In this document: in pieces, positions 1-8,293 of the stretch
Layout of the letters: each line of letters starts with the position of its first letter
Position numbering within the stretch: position 1 is the stretch's first letter
NCBI GenBank assembly: GCA_965227875.1
Contig: OZ245783.1
Coordinates: forward strand, 3,782,001-3,846,000
Direction: 5' to 3'
DNA length: 64,000 nucleotides
From: G965227875 sp965227875
GTDB lineage: Bacteria > Pseudomonadota > Alphaproteobacteria > Rhizobiales > JAJFHC01
Notes under the pieces: model-generated
Databases searched by the model: none
Seen by the model: only the letters and a program-made list of their open reading frames with translations
Told to the model about the DNA's origin: nothing
Program-made: the position numbers and the translations under genes

Positions 1-859
1 TGAACGACACGCCCTGGAACTTGGAGATCTGCTGGTTGAACTGCTTGCGGTTCACCGCCCAGTCGAGGGCGAGGTCGAGCGCCCGGTCCGCCCGGCCGAG
101 GCAGGTGCCGGCGACCTGCAGCCGCGTCGCGCCCAGCCACTCGTTGGCGACGTCGAATCCCTTGTGCGGTTCGCCCAGCACCTGGGAGGCCGGCAGGCGG
201 CAGTCGTTGAAGGTGAGAATGCAGTTGTGATAGCCGCGATGCGAAACGCTGTTGTATCCGCGTCTCACCTCGAAACCGGGCGTGTTCTTGTCGACGAAGA
301 ACGACGTGATCTTCTTGCGCGGACCGCGCGGGCTGTCCTCCTCGCCGCTGGCGGCGAAGACGATCGCGAAATCGGCGACATCGGCGTGTGAAATGAAGTG
401 TTTCTCGCCGTTGAGAACCCAGTCGTCGCCATCCTGGCGCGCCGACGTCTTCATCGAACGCAGGTCCGATCCCGCGCCCGGCTCCGTCATGGCGATGCAG
501 TCGACCTTCTCGCCCCGGATGCAGGGATAGAGATAGCGCCCGGCCTGTTCCTCGTTGCACGCCTGGAGAATGTTGCTCGGGCGCGCCACCGTGTAGTGCA
601 GGCCGTAATTGGCCTTGCCCAGTTCGCGGTCGAGCATCGCCATGGTCAGGTTGTCGAGACCGCCACCACCGAGGTCCTCCGGCATGTTGGCGGCGTAGAG
701 GCCAAGTTCGAGCGACTTCGTGCGGATCTGCTGCGCCAGGTCGGGGGAGACTTCGCCGGTACGTTCGACCTCTTCCTCGTGGGGGTAGAGCTCGCGCTCC
801 ACGAAGGTGCGCGCGGTTTCGACGATCAGTTTCTGTTCTTCGCTCAGTTCGAAATTCAT
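1..859 (-). CDS. Acyl-CoA dehydrogenase family protein (partial, C-terminus outside window)
   Basis: About 286 N-terminal residues are visible; the gene runs off the left edge. The reading is a typical FAD-dependent acyl-CoA dehydrogenase: a helical N-terminal domain, a middle beta-domain with the flavin/substrate motif MTEPGAGSDL near residue 130, and the start of the C-terminal helical domain. The ATG at 859 has a weak upstream GGATC-type Shine-Dalgarno. It lies 24 bp after the SDR gene on the same strand and is probably the last visible gene of the carnitine operon. By family it would oxidise an acyl-CoA at alpha-beta, with electrons passed to ETF; crotonobetainyl/gamma-butyrobetainyl-CoA would fit the context, but that substrate is inferred. 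Confidence 0.88.
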   Translation of the reverse strand, partial: MNFELSEEQKLIVETARTFVERELYPHEEEVERTGEVSPDLAQQIRTKSLELGLYAANMPEDLGGGGLDNLTMAMLDRELGKANYGLHYTVARPSNILQACNEEQAGRYLYPCIRGEKVDCIAMTEPGAGSDLRSMKTSARQDGDDWVLNGEKHFISHADVADFAIVFAASGEEDSPRGPRKKITSFFVDKNTPGFEVRRGYNSVSHRGYHNCILTFNDCRLPASQVLGEPHKGFDVANEWLGATRLQVAGTCLGRADRALDLALDWAVNRKQFNQQISKFQGVSF

Positions 860-883
860 GGGAACGGATCCTCGTGGAATGGG

Positions 884-1666
884 CTAGCCCGAAAGGCCTT
901 CTGTATGTCCGTCGACGGGCACGGCCTGGCCCGAAATGCGCGCCGCGGCAGGCGATGCGAGAAAGAGGGCAGTGGCGGCAATGTCTTCCGCATCGACGAA
1001 AGTGCGCATGGAACTCGCACCGGCATAGCCTGTGCGGATCTCGTCTTCAGTCTTTCCGGTCGCCCGTGCCTGGGCGGCGATGACCCGGTCCATGCGCGGC
1101 CCGTTCACGGCGCCCGGGCAGATCGCGTTCACCCGGATGTTGTGGGGACCGAGTTCCATGGCCAGCGACTTGGTCAGGCCGATCACGGCCCACTTGGCCG
1201 CGCAATAGGGTGTGCGGCCCGGGTATCCCATCAAGCCGGCCGTCGACGACAGGTTGATGATGCATCCCGACCGGGCCTCCTTCATCGCCGGGATGGCCTG
1301 GCGTGCGAACAGGAAGAGGCTGTCGATGTTGACCGAAATGCAGCGCCGCCAGTCCTCGAGGTCCAGCATCTCCATCGTGCCGGTCGGCCCCGCGATACCG
1401 GCATTGTTCACCAGCACGTCGACGGCGTGGTAGCCGCCGGCGAAATCCTGGAAGACGCGGCGGACGGCGTCCTCGTCGGCAACGTCCGCCCGTGTCGTCG
1501 TGATCTCGGGCCGTTCTTCGCCGAGCCGGGCGATGGCCTCCGGGTCGACGTCGCAGACATGGACATTCGCCCCGGCGTCCGAGAATGCACAGGCGATCGC
1601 CCGTCCGATGCCCGCCGCACCCGCCGTGACGAGGACGCGTTTGCCGGCATGTCCGGACGCCGTCAT
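884..1666 (-). CDS. SDR family oxidoreductase in carnitine operon
   Basis: A 260-residue classical short-chain dehydrogenase. It shows the cofactor motif TAGAAGIG at residues 14-21, NNAG at 87-90, catalytic Ser about 140 and YCAAK with Tyr154/Lys158. The ATG at 1666 overlaps the stop of the upstream carnitine dehydrogenase gene (ATGA), so the two are probably translationally coupled. It uses NAD(P)H to interconvert an alcohol and a ketone. Its place in the operon suggests a role in carnitine-related metabolism, for instance oxidation of D-carnitine or a hydroxyacyl intermediate. The substrate cannot be read from sequence. Confidence 0.88.
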   Translation of the reverse strand: MTASGHAGKRVLVTAGAAGIGRAIACAFSDAGANVHVCDVDPEAIARLGEERPEITTTRADVADEDAVRRVFQDFAGGYHAVDVLVNNAGIAGPTGTMEMLDLEDWRRCISVNIDSLFLFARQAIPAMKEARSGCIINLSSTAGLMGYPGRTPYCAAKWAVIGLTKSLAMELGPHNIRVNAICPGAVNGPRMDRVIAAQARATGKTEDEIRTGYAGASSMRTFVDAEDIAATALFLASPAAARISGQAVPVDGHTEGLSG

Positions 1667-3153
1667 GCGGCGGGTTGCGGCACGTCCATGACGCGGCCTT
1701 TCTGCTTGGGCGCGGGCAGCGTGCGATGTGCGTCCATGATGGCCTGGAGAGCGTCGAAGACGTGGCCGTCCATCGAACTCGCGGACTGTTTCTGCGTGTC
1801 CACGTGGAGGAGCATCTGCTCCGTCGTGCACAGCACTTCGCCGCTCGTGGCGTGCAGCATCCGGTGGAAAAGATGCACCCGCTTGCGGTCGAGGCCGAGT
1901 AGCTGGGTTTCGAAGGACAGCGGATCGCCGGCCGAGGCCTCTTTCAGGAAATTGAGATGGGTCTCGACCGTGAACAGGGACCTGCCGGAGGCGCGGTAGT
2001 CCTCGTCGATGCCGACATAGCGGAACAGCGCGTCCGATGCTTCGCCGAAAGCGAGCAGGAAACAGCTCTCCGACATGTGTCCGTTATAGTCGACCCACTC
2101 CGGCGCCACGGAACAGTCGTAAAGTCGCAACGGCGCGTCCACCGCATCCCCGGCCGACCATTTCGCCGCGGGCCGTTCGGCGTAGCGGCGCTCCTCGTCG
2201 CGGGCGATCGTGAGGCCCGCGCTCGTCCCGTTCTGCTTGAGCACCTGCATGATGCCGACGAGACAGTCGTTGCGCAGGCGTTCGAGATCCCGGATGGACC
2301 GTCCCGCCGCCTGCTGCCGCGTGCCCTCGACCATGCGGTCGATCAGTTCCTCGGTCAGTTCGGGGGCCTTAAGCTTGGTCCACGGCAGTTCGAGCGCCGG
2401 CCCGAAATGTTCGAGCATGTGCCGCATCCCCTGCTCGCCGCCGGCCAGATGGAAGGTGAGGCATGTGCCCATGATGGCCCAGCGCAGGCCGGGCCCGTAG
2501 ATCACGGCCTCGTCGATTTCGCCGGTCGTCGCGACCCCTTCCGCCACCATGTGCAGCGCTTCACGCCAAAGCGCCTCCTGCAGGCGGTCGGAAATGTAGC
2601 CCTCGATCTCCGTGCGGACCTTCAGCGTGTGCATGCCCATCGCGTCGTAGAAGCGGCAGGCATGGTCTATCGCCTCGGGGCTCGTGCGTTCCCCGCCGAG
2701 CACCTCGACGAGCGGCAGCAGGTAGACCGGATTGAACGGATGACCGATCAGCAGGCGTTCGGGATGGCGGCAGCCCTCCTGGATCCGCGTCGGCAGCAGG
2801 CCCGACGAACTGGAGGCGAGAATGACATCCGCCGGCGCCACGGCGTCGAGCGCCGCCATGACCTTGCGCTTGAGGTCTTCGTCGTCCGGCACGTTTTCCT
2901 GGATGAAATCGGCTTTCGAGGCCAGTTCGTCCTGCGAGGTCGTGAAGGTGAGGGTGCCGCGGTCGCGGAAGGGCGTCAGGCTCAGCTTCTGCATGGCCGG
3001 CCAGGCGATCTCTATGGTCTCGCGCATGGCCGCCTCTGCACCTGGGCTTGGGTCCGTGGCGATGACGTCGAGGCCGCGCGCCAGGAAGCGCGCCGCCCAG
3101 CCCGCACCGATGACGCCGGCGCCCACGATGCCGACTGTCTTGATGTCCCGCAT
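1663..3153 (-). CDS. lcdH: Carnitine 3-dehydrogenase fused to a hotdog thioesterase
   Basis: A 496-residue two-domain protein. Residues 1-320 form a 3-hydroxyacyl-CoA-dehydrogenase-type NAD enzyme, with Rossmann motif GAGVIGAG at 11-18 and HPFNP at 138-142. Residues about 340-480 form a 4-hydroxybenzoyl-CoA-thioesterase-like hotdog domain containing VDYNGHM at 354-360. This architecture is known for L-carnitine dehydrogenases of rhizobia and relatives: the first domain oxidises L-carnitine to 3-dehydrocarnitine and the second hydrolyses betainyl-CoA to glycine betaine. In Pseudomonas the two activities are separate genes (cdhA, cdhB). The upstream BKACE gene and divergent CdhR-type regulator support the assignment strongly. 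Confidence 0.92.
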   Translation of the reverse strand: MRDIKTVGIVGAGVIGAGWAARFLARGLDVIATDPSPGAEAAMRETIEIAWPAMQKLSLTPFRDRGTLTFTTSQDELASKADFIQENVPDDEDLKRKVMAALDAVAPADVILASSSSGLLPTRIQEGCRHPERLLIGHPFNPVYLLPLVEVLGGERTSPEAIDHACRFYDAMGMHTLKVRTEIEGYISDRLQEALWREALHMVAEGVATTGEIDEAVIYGPGLRWAIMGTCLTFHLAGGEQGMRHMLEHFGPALELPWTKLKAPELTEELIDRMVEGTRQQAAGRSIRDLERLRNDCLVGIMQVLKQNGTSAGLTIARDEERRYAERPAAKWSAGDAVDAPLRLYDCSVAPEWVDYNGHMSESCFLLAFGEASDALFRYVGIDEDYRASGRSLFTVETHLNFLKEASAGDPLSFETQLLGLDRKRVHLFHRMLHATSGEVLCTTEQMLLHVDTQKQSASSMDGHVFDALQAIMDAHRTLPAPKQKGRVMDVPQPAA

Positions 3154-3163
3154 GTCCGTGTTC

Positions 3164-4042
3164 CTACAGGCCGAGGATTTCGCGGGCTTCCGAGGGCGAC
3201 GCCACGGAAGAACCGAGAAGCTGGATGATGCGGACCGCGCGTTCCGTCAGGGACGCGTTCGACGCGAAGACGCCGCGTTCGAGATAGAGGTTGTCCTCGA
3301 GCCCGACCCGCACATGCCCACCGAGGATCGCCGCCTGGGCGACCATCGGCATCTGGTGGCGCGATATGCCGAAACCGGCCCAGACCGCATCGTCGGGCAG
3401 CATGTTGACCATGTGCTGCATGCTGGCCGTGTCGCACGGCGCGCCCCAGGGAATGCCGAGGCAGATCTGGAACATCGGCTTGTCGCCGATCAGGCCTTCA
3501 GCAACGAGCTGCTTGGCGAACCACAGGTTGCCGGTGTCGAATATCTCCATCTCTGCCTTGACGCCCAGGTCCCTGATGATCTTGGCCTGCGCCCTCAGTT
3601 GCACCGGGGTCTGCACGACGATGCCGTTGCCGTCCCCGAAATTCAGCGAGCCGCAGTCGAGCGTGCAGATTTCAGGCTTGAGTTCGGTCACGTGCGCAAG
3701 CCGCACCACCGGTCCGACAAGGTCGGTGTCGGGCCCGAAGGCCATCGGGTCTTCGCCGGGTCCGATGTCGAGGTCTCCGCCCATGCCGGCCGTCAGGTTG
3801 ATGATGACGTCGGTGTTCTTCGCGCGGATGCGTTCCATGACCTCGCGATAGAGATCGACGTCGCGTGTGCCCTTGCCGGTCTCGGGGTTGCGCACATGAC
3901 AGTGCACGATCGCGGCGCCGGCCTCGGCTGCCTCCAGCGCGGAATTGGCGATCTGCTCGGGCGTCACCGGGATGTCGGGATGCTTGCCGACCGTGTCGCC
4001 CGCGCCTGTGACGGCGCACGTAATGATGACTTTTGGGTTCAT
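3164..4042 (-). CDS. 3-keto-5-aminohexanoate cleavage (BKACE) family enzyme, probable dehydrocarnitine:acetyl-CoA cleavage enzyme
   Basis: A 292-residue TIM-barrel protein of the BKACE family, with metal-binding HCH at residues 47-49 and the conserved N-terminal ITCAVTGAG. BKACE enzymes condense a beta-keto acid with acetyl-CoA and release acetoacetate plus a new acyl-CoA. In carnitine catabolism (CdhC) the substrate is 3-dehydrocarnitine and the product betainyl-CoA, which the thioesterase domain of the next gene would hydrolyse. The ATG at 4042 is preceded by GAGGAG about 8 bp upstream; longer in-frame starts run into the intergenic region and lack a ribosome site. It is the first gene of the leftward operon. 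Confidence 0.9.
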   Translation of the reverse strand: MNPKVIITCAVTGAGDTVGKHPDIPVTPEQIANSALEAAEAGAAIVHCHVRNPETGKGTRDVDLYREVMERIRAKNTDVIINLTAGMGGDLDIGPGEDPMAFGPDTDLVGPVVRLAHVTELKPEICTLDCGSLNFGDGNGIVVQTPVQLRAQAKIIRDLGVKAEMEIFDTGNLWFAKQLVAEGLIGDKPMFQICLGIPWGAPCDTASMQHMVNMLPDDAVWAGFGISRHQMPMVAQAAILGGHVRVGLEDNLYLERGVFASNASLTERAVRIIQLLGSSVASPSEAREILGL

Positions 4043-4148
4043 GTCCGCGTCTCCTCGGCCCGGTTTTCGTCCGTGTTTCGTTGCCATCAGGCTAGGACGT
4101 CGACCGGAGCCCCACTTGCTCTCACTCGCCATGATTTTGACTTGGAAC

Positions 4149-4175
4149 GACAAGCCGGACGTGCTTAGGCTTGTC
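4149..4175. promoter_or_regulatory. Perfect inverted repeat between the carnitine operon and its divergent regulator
   Basis: GACAAGCC, an 11-bp spacer, then GGCTTGTC: a perfect 8-bp inverted repeat, 33 bp upstream of the regulator start and 107 bp upstream of the BKACE start. Dyad sites of this kind between divergent genes are typical operators. I infer that the GlxA/CdhR-type regulator binds here. No promoter hexamers were convincing. Confidence 0.5.
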
Positions 4176-4207
4176 CCCCTGCGCACGACGATGACGGGAG
4201 CGGACAC

Positions 4208-5188
4208 GTGGAGGGACAACCGTTTTCACGGGACATCAGGAAGGTCGCGTTCATCCTGCTTCCGCGGTTCTCGATGATTGCGCTGGTTTCGGCGCTCGAA
4301 CCGGTGCGCGTGGCCAACCGTTACCGCCCCGACCGTTTCATGTGGACCTTCGTGTCGAGCGACGGAGAACCGGTCAGCGCCAGCAATGACATTCCGGTAT
4401 CGGCGACAGAACGGCTGTCGGCCATGTCCGACGCCGACCTCGCGATCATCTGTTCCAGCTGGGACCACGAGCGCCATCTGGAACGCGGTGTGCTCAATCC
4501 GTTGCGCGCCATCGCCAGGCGCGGCACCGTGATCGCCGGGCTCGACACGGGACCCTTCGTCATGGCCGAGGCGGGTTTGCTCGATGGCCGGCGGGCCACC
4601 GTGCACTGGGAGAGCATCCCCGCGTTCCGCGAAACCTATCCCGATGTCGAGACGACGACCTCGCTCTACGAGATCGACAGGAGCCGGATAACCTGTTCCG
4701 GCGGTGCGGCATCCATGGACATGATGCTGGAAATCATCGCGCGCAGCTGCGACCGGGAACTCGCGGTGACGGTCGCGGACCAGCTCGTACATCCTCGTTT
4801 CGCGACGGAAACCGGTGTGAAGAGGGCGTTCGGATCACATCTCGGCATCACCAATCCGCGCCTGGCCCTCATCGTCGAGGCCATGGAGCTGAACATGGAA
4901 GACCCGCTCGCCAACGAGGAACTCGCCGATGTCGGCGGCATGTCCGTGCGCCACATGGAACGTCTCTTCCGGTCGGATCTCGGGGTGCCGCCGAGGCTCT
5001 TCTACCAGCAAGTGCGTCTCGACAACGCCCAGCGGCTATTGCGGTTTTCCGGAATGAGCGTGCTGGATGTCGCGGTCCTGTGCGGCTTTCGCTCGAACGC
5101 GCATTTTACCCGAAGCTACCGCAACCGCTTCGGGGTGCCGCCGTCCCACCACGGCCGCTCGCGGCGCTCCCTTTACGAAACATCTTGA
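4208..5188 (+). CDS. GlxA/CdhR-type transcriptional regulator (DJ-1-like domain plus AraC HTH)
   Basis: A 326-residue protein. The N-terminal half is a DJ-1/PfpI (GATase1-like) ligand domain, with the usual opening of a beta strand followed by SALEPVRVAN. The nucleophile position reads GLDTGPF, so this is a non-catalytic sensor. The last 100 residues form an AraC-family double helix-turn-helix ending in CGFRSNAHFTRSYRNRFG. The start is the GTG at 4208, with GGGAG upstream; the next in-frame ATG at 4274 would cut into the first strand. In Pseudomonas, CdhR of this family activates the carnitine genes, and the divergent arrangement here matches. Carnitine or an early breakdown product is the likely ligand. 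Confidence 0.88.
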   Translation: MEGQPFSRDIRKVAFILLPRFSMIALVSALEPVRVANRYRPDRFMWTFVSSDGEPVSASNDIPVSATERLSAMSDADLAIICSSWDHERHLERGVLNPLRAIARRGTVIAGLDTGPFVMAEAGLLDGRRATVHWESIPAFRETYPDVETTTSLYEIDRSRITCSGGAASMDMMLEIIARSCDRELAVTVADQLVHPRFATETGVKRAFGSHLGITNPRLALIVEAMELNMEDPLANEELADVGGMSVRHMERLFRSDLGVPPRLFYQQVRLDNAQRLLRFSGMSVLDVAVLCGFRSNAHFTRSYRNRFGVPPSHHGRSRRSLYETS

Positions 5189-5573
5189 CACGGAGCCGGA
5201 TCGGGTCTGCAATGCAAGTGCTGGTTGCGCAGCTCGTCCGAGGACTTGAGCGCGGTACCGGCAAGAGGTCACTCGAACAGGAGGTGCAATCGCATGGGAC
5301 CGCCTGATATGCATTCGGGGCCTCGCCGAAAAGCGGGGCCGCGGCTCTGAAGACCGCACAGGCCGCATATGCGGGGCCTGGAGCCGTAAACATCAAACAC
5401 ACAATTCAACAAGGCGTCTTGTGACGCCCGGTATCGCGGGACGCGTGCACCGTCCGGCATACAAACCATAGGCCCGGGGTCGCCTCGGGCGGACGAAAGG
5501 TCCAAATAGCCGCCCCGCCGAGCCTCAGTGCCGGCGGGGCTTCATCATGTCCGGGGCGGTTTGCGCACGCGGT
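5189..5573. other. 385-bp gene-free stretch with hairpins
   Basis: No convincing gene is seen here. It holds a nested dyad at 5343-5387: an outer arm CGGCTC/GAGCCG around the near-palindrome CAGGCCGCATATGCGGGGCC. A second GC-rich hairpin at 5512-5540 lies just beyond the stop of the leftward HD-domain gene. The regulator upstream and the HD gene downstream converge on this stretch, so terminators would be expected. None has a proper T tract. Confidence 0.5.
5512..5540 (-). terminator. GC-rich hairpin downstream of the HD-domain gene
   Basis: GCCCCGCCG and its complement CGGCGGGGC are separated by 11 bp. It sits 34 bp past the HD-domain gene stop. The flanks have few T residues, so it is at best a weak intrinsic terminator or a processing barrier. 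Confidence 0.35.
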
Positions 5574-6197
5574 TCAGGCAGACGCGGTGTAAAGCGGCCT
5601 ATGTACGCCCGGTTGCAAGACGTCGGGCGAACATGGCGTCCGGGCGAAGACCTCGCGCACCATGGGCTCGAAGAACGAGAGCGGTTCTGTGTCATAGTCC
5701 GGATCGAAGGCCGCCTGGTCCCACCGCTCGCAGAAATCCACGGCGGCCTGGTAGTGCGGGCTATCCCGGTACTTCTCCCGCGCATTGCGGTCACCGCCCG
5801 TATGGTGGGCGTAGTAGACCATCTGGAAAATGCCGTGGTGCTGGATCACCCAGCTCACTTCCTCGCGGACATAGGGCTTGATCACCGCGGCGGCCACGCT
5901 GTCGTGGTTGTGCGGAGCGAGGTCGTCTCCGATGTCGTGCAGCAGGGCGGCCACCACCCAGTCGACATCCGCCCCGTCGCGATGGGCGAGCGTTGCGCTC
6001 TGGAGCGAGTGATCCAGCCGCGAAATCTTGTAGCCCGACAGACTGTGCTCCAGTCGGCCGAGATGCTCGAGCACCCGGTCCGCCGTTTTGGCCACGAACT
6101 CGTGCTCCAGTCGATCGAGGAGCGCGTAGTCCTCCTTGCTGCCGTCCTTCATCTGCGTGAAGGCGACCGTCTGCGACGCAGCATTTCCTTCCGGCAT
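5574..6197 (-). CDS. HD-domain protein, possible PhnZ/MIOX-like di-iron oxygenase
   Basis: A 207-residue single-domain HD protein. His63 precedes the HD pair (LLHDIGDD, His87-Asp88) by 24 residues, and further candidate ligands are His120/121, His131/132 and Asp160 in the WDQAAFDPDYDT segment. This pattern occurs in small HD proteins related to PhnZ and myo-inositol oxygenase. Those use a mixed-valence di-iron centre to cleave C-C or C-P bonds, whereas classical HD enzymes are phosphohydrolases. The ATG at 6197 has AGAGG upstream. It is divergent from the TetR gene. The substrate is unknown; oxygenase chemistry is inferred from the motif pattern only. Confidence 0.7.
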   Translation of the reverse strand: MPEGNAASQTVAFTQMKDGSKEDYALLDRLEHEFVAKTADRVLEHLGRLEHSLSGYKISRLDHSLQSATLAHRDGADVDWVVAALLHDIGDDLAPHNHDSVAAAVIKPYVREEVSWVIQHHGIFQMVYYAHHTGGDRNAREKYRDSPHYQAAVDFCERWDQAAFDPDYDTEPLSFFEPMVREVFARTPCSPDVLQPGVHRPLYTASA

Positions 6198-6335
6198 GTC
6201 TTCAACCTCTTTGCATGGAGCCCGTTTGTCGACGCGCCGATCCTACGCGTTTCCTGTCGCGGGCGAAATCCCGGAATCGGGAACGGATCTGACGGGCCGC
6301 CGAGCGGCAGCCGGATGGACTCTGGTCGAGCTAGA

Positions 6336-6352
6336 CGAGACGGTCCGTCTCG
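6336..6352. promoter_or_regulatory. Palindromic TetR-type operator
   Basis: CGAGACGG-T-CCGTCTCG is a perfect 8+1+8 palindrome ending 14 bp before the TetR start codon, in the divergent region between the TetR and HD-domain genes. Its size and position match autoregulatory TetR operators. Confidence 0.55.
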
Positions 6353-6366
6353 ATTAAGTTTGTCGC

Positions 6367-6987
6367 ATGTTCAAGGTGAAACTGCGCGCGAGAAAGCCGG
6401 TGGAACACCCCCGGCGACGCTCGTTCCGGGCGCGGGCTGCCATCCTGTCGGCGGCGGGCGATGTGGCGGGTGACGCCGGATACCAGGGCGCGGCGATCGA
6501 GGAAATCGCCCGGCGCGCGGGGACCGGGAAACAGACCATCTACCGGTGGTGGCCGTCCAAGGCCTATCTCTATCTCGATGTCTACGAGGAACTGGTCCCG
6601 GAAACTGGACTGGTCCCGTCGGGCGCCGGGGTGGCGGCCGAGCTCGAGGATGTGTTCGCGAAACTGTTCGACATCTACGCGTCCACACCGGCCTCCGGCA
6701 TCCTGGCGGGGCTGATCGCGGACGCCCAGGCCGATCGTGCGTTTGCAGAGGTCCTCAGGCTGCATCTCGTCTTTGGCCGCCGCCACATCGTCCGCGCTCC
6801 CCTTTTTGATGCGCGTGACAGGGGTCTCATGAACCCTGAAACCGATGTCGAACTGCTTACCGACCTGCTCGTGGCGGCGGTCTGGTATGCCTTGCTGATC
6901 GGCGGTCAGACACCGGGGCCGGATCTGGCGCGGCGTATCGTTCGCGCCGTGGTCTCGCCTCATCTTTCCGAATCGGGGTCCGCATGA
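6367..6987 (+). CDS. TetR/AcrR family transcriptional regulator
   Basis: A 206-residue TetR repressor. The N-terminal helix-turn-helix lies at about residues 40-66 (IEEIARRAGTGKQTIYRWW), followed by an all-helical ligand domain. It starts 14 bp after a perfect palindrome that is probably its own operator. Its stop overlaps the start of the downstream acetyltransferase gene (ATGA), so the two are co-transcribed. The targets are probably itself with the GNAT gene, and perhaps the divergent HD-domain gene. Confidence 0.88.
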   Translation: MFKVKLRARKPVEHPRRRSFRARAAILSAAGDVAGDAGYQGAAIEEIARRAGTGKQTIYRWWPSKAYLYLDVYEELVPETGLVPSGAGVAAELEDVFAKLFDIYASTPASGILAGLIADAQADRAFAEVLRLHLVFGRRHIVRAPLFDARDRGLMNPETDVELLTDLLVAAVWYALLIGGQTPGPDLARRIVRAVVSPHLSESGSA

Positions 6988-7466
6988 CCATTGACGGATA
7001 TCGGCCGGGCGACCTCGCCGCGGTGGTCGGCCTGCACATGGATTACTACGCGGAGCAATGGAACTTCGGTCTCGCATTCGAGACCATGATCGCGTCCGAG
7101 CTCGCCGCGTTTCTGGCCCGTTTCGATGCGAGGGCCGACCTCTTCGTGTGCGCGCGAAACGCCGACGACCGGGTGGTGGCATCCATCTCCGTCGACCGAC
7201 CGGCAGACCCCGGGGGCTTCGCGCATTTGCGCTGGTTCGTGGTTTCGCGGGAGTGCCGGGGGAAGGGGCTCGGGCGCCGGTTGATGGAGCGCGCCGTCTC
7301 CCATTGCCGGGACAACGGGTACGACGGCATCTATCTGACGACCTTTGCCGGCCTCGATGCCGCGCGCCATCTGTACGAGGCGTTCGGGTTCCGCCTTGTC
7401 TCGGAGACCGACGTCGATCAGTGGCAGGGCGGCGTACGCGAACAGCGTTTCGAACTGGAGCTGTAG
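6984..7466 (+). CDS. GNAT family N-acetyltransferase
   Basis: A 160-residue acetyltransferase with the acetyl-CoA signature in the form SRECRGKGLGRRLME near residue 90, followed by the C-terminal beta-alpha segment ending in LYEAFGFRLVSE. It is translationally coupled to the TetR gene. TetR-GNAT pairs often modify a small toxic or signalling compound; the acceptor cannot be told from sequence. Confidence 0.85.
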   Translation: MTIDGYRPGDLAAVVGLHMDYYAEQWNFGLAFETMIASELAAFLARFDARADLFVCARNADDRVVASISVDRPADPGGFAHLRWFVVSRECRGKGLGRRLMERAVSHCRDNGYDGIYLTTFAGLDAARHLYEAFGFRLVSETDVDQWQGGVREQRFELEL

Positions 7467-7477
7467 CGCCGCCGGCG

Positions 7478-8212
7478 TCAGGCCTTGCCGATATTGCCGA
7501 TGATGAGCACCGCGCCGGATATGGTCAGCACCGTCAGGACGATTTTGCGGAATACGGCGTCATCGGTGCGCCTGTAGGCGGCGACGCCTGCAATGTTTCC
7601 GATGACGGTGGCTGGTATGCACAGGGCAAAGACCGTCAGGAATTCCCGGGTGAAGAGGCCGGCGACGCCCTGGGCGGCGAAGGCGAAGAGCAGGATGACC
7701 AGGTTGTAGGGCTGGTTGAGGGCGCGTTGCTCGTCCTTCGGCCAGCCCTGCAGCACCGCCCAGAGCACCGGCAGCACGCCGGAAAGCCCGGAAAATCCGC
7801 CGAGCACCCCGCCCGCGAACCCGACGCCTGCGTCGGCCGCACGCTTTTCGACCCGGAACCGGAAACGGCGCCCCGCCACGAGGAAGGCCACACAGATCAG
7901 CACCAGAAAGACCCCGGCAGCGACCTTGAACGGCTCCGGACGGATGAAGATCAGCAGGTAGGCACCGAGCGGTACGCCAACCAGCCCCGCAGGAATGAAC
8001 ATCCCCAGACGCTGCAGGTTCAGCGGTGGCCTGATGCTGATCAGCGAGACGACCTGCGCGACGACGGAACAACCCGTGACGAGGGGGACGGCGACTTGTG
8101 GCGTGAGGAAATGTAGCCAGATGCCAAGCGCCGTCAGGCCGGTGCCGAACCCGGTCAGACCGCTGATAAAGCCCGCGGCGAGCGCGCCGGCGGCGACTGC
8201 GAGATAATCCAT
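7478..8212 (-). CDS. TauE/SafE (TSUP) family membrane permease
   Basis: A 244-residue integral membrane protein with about eight hydrophobic segments and the TSUP glycine-rich hallmark AGFISGLTGFGTG near the N-terminus, repeated in weaker form at mid-protein (AGGVLGGFSGLSG). TSUP proteins export sulfite, sulfoacetate or related organic anions across the inner membrane. It is convergent with the GNAT gene (11-bp gap) and stands alone in its strand block. A second family member is encoded at 9009-9749. The substrate is not determined. Confidence 0.85.
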   Translation of the reverse strand: MDYLAVAAGALAAGFISGLTGFGTGLTALGIWLHFLTPQVAVPLVTGCSVVAQVVSLISIRPPLNLQRLGMFIPAGLVGVPLGAYLLIFIRPEPFKVAAGVFLVLICVAFLVAGRRFRFRVEKRAADAGVGFAGGVLGGFSGLSGVLPVLWAVLQGWPKDEQRALNQPYNLVILLFAFAAQGVAGLFTREFLTVFALCIPATVIGNIAGVAAYRRTDDAVFRKIVLTVLTISGAVLIIGNIGKA

Positions 8213-8293
8213 GATCGGTCTGGCCCGGAACAGCTTGCGTTACCGCAATACACGCAACCGGGACCCGATCACAAGAGCGACCTGCGGGCCCGG

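Noticed and set aside
398..1999. A 533-codon open frame on the + strand
   Set aside because: Antisense to the SDR and carnitine dehydrogenase genes; composition is that of a shadow frame.
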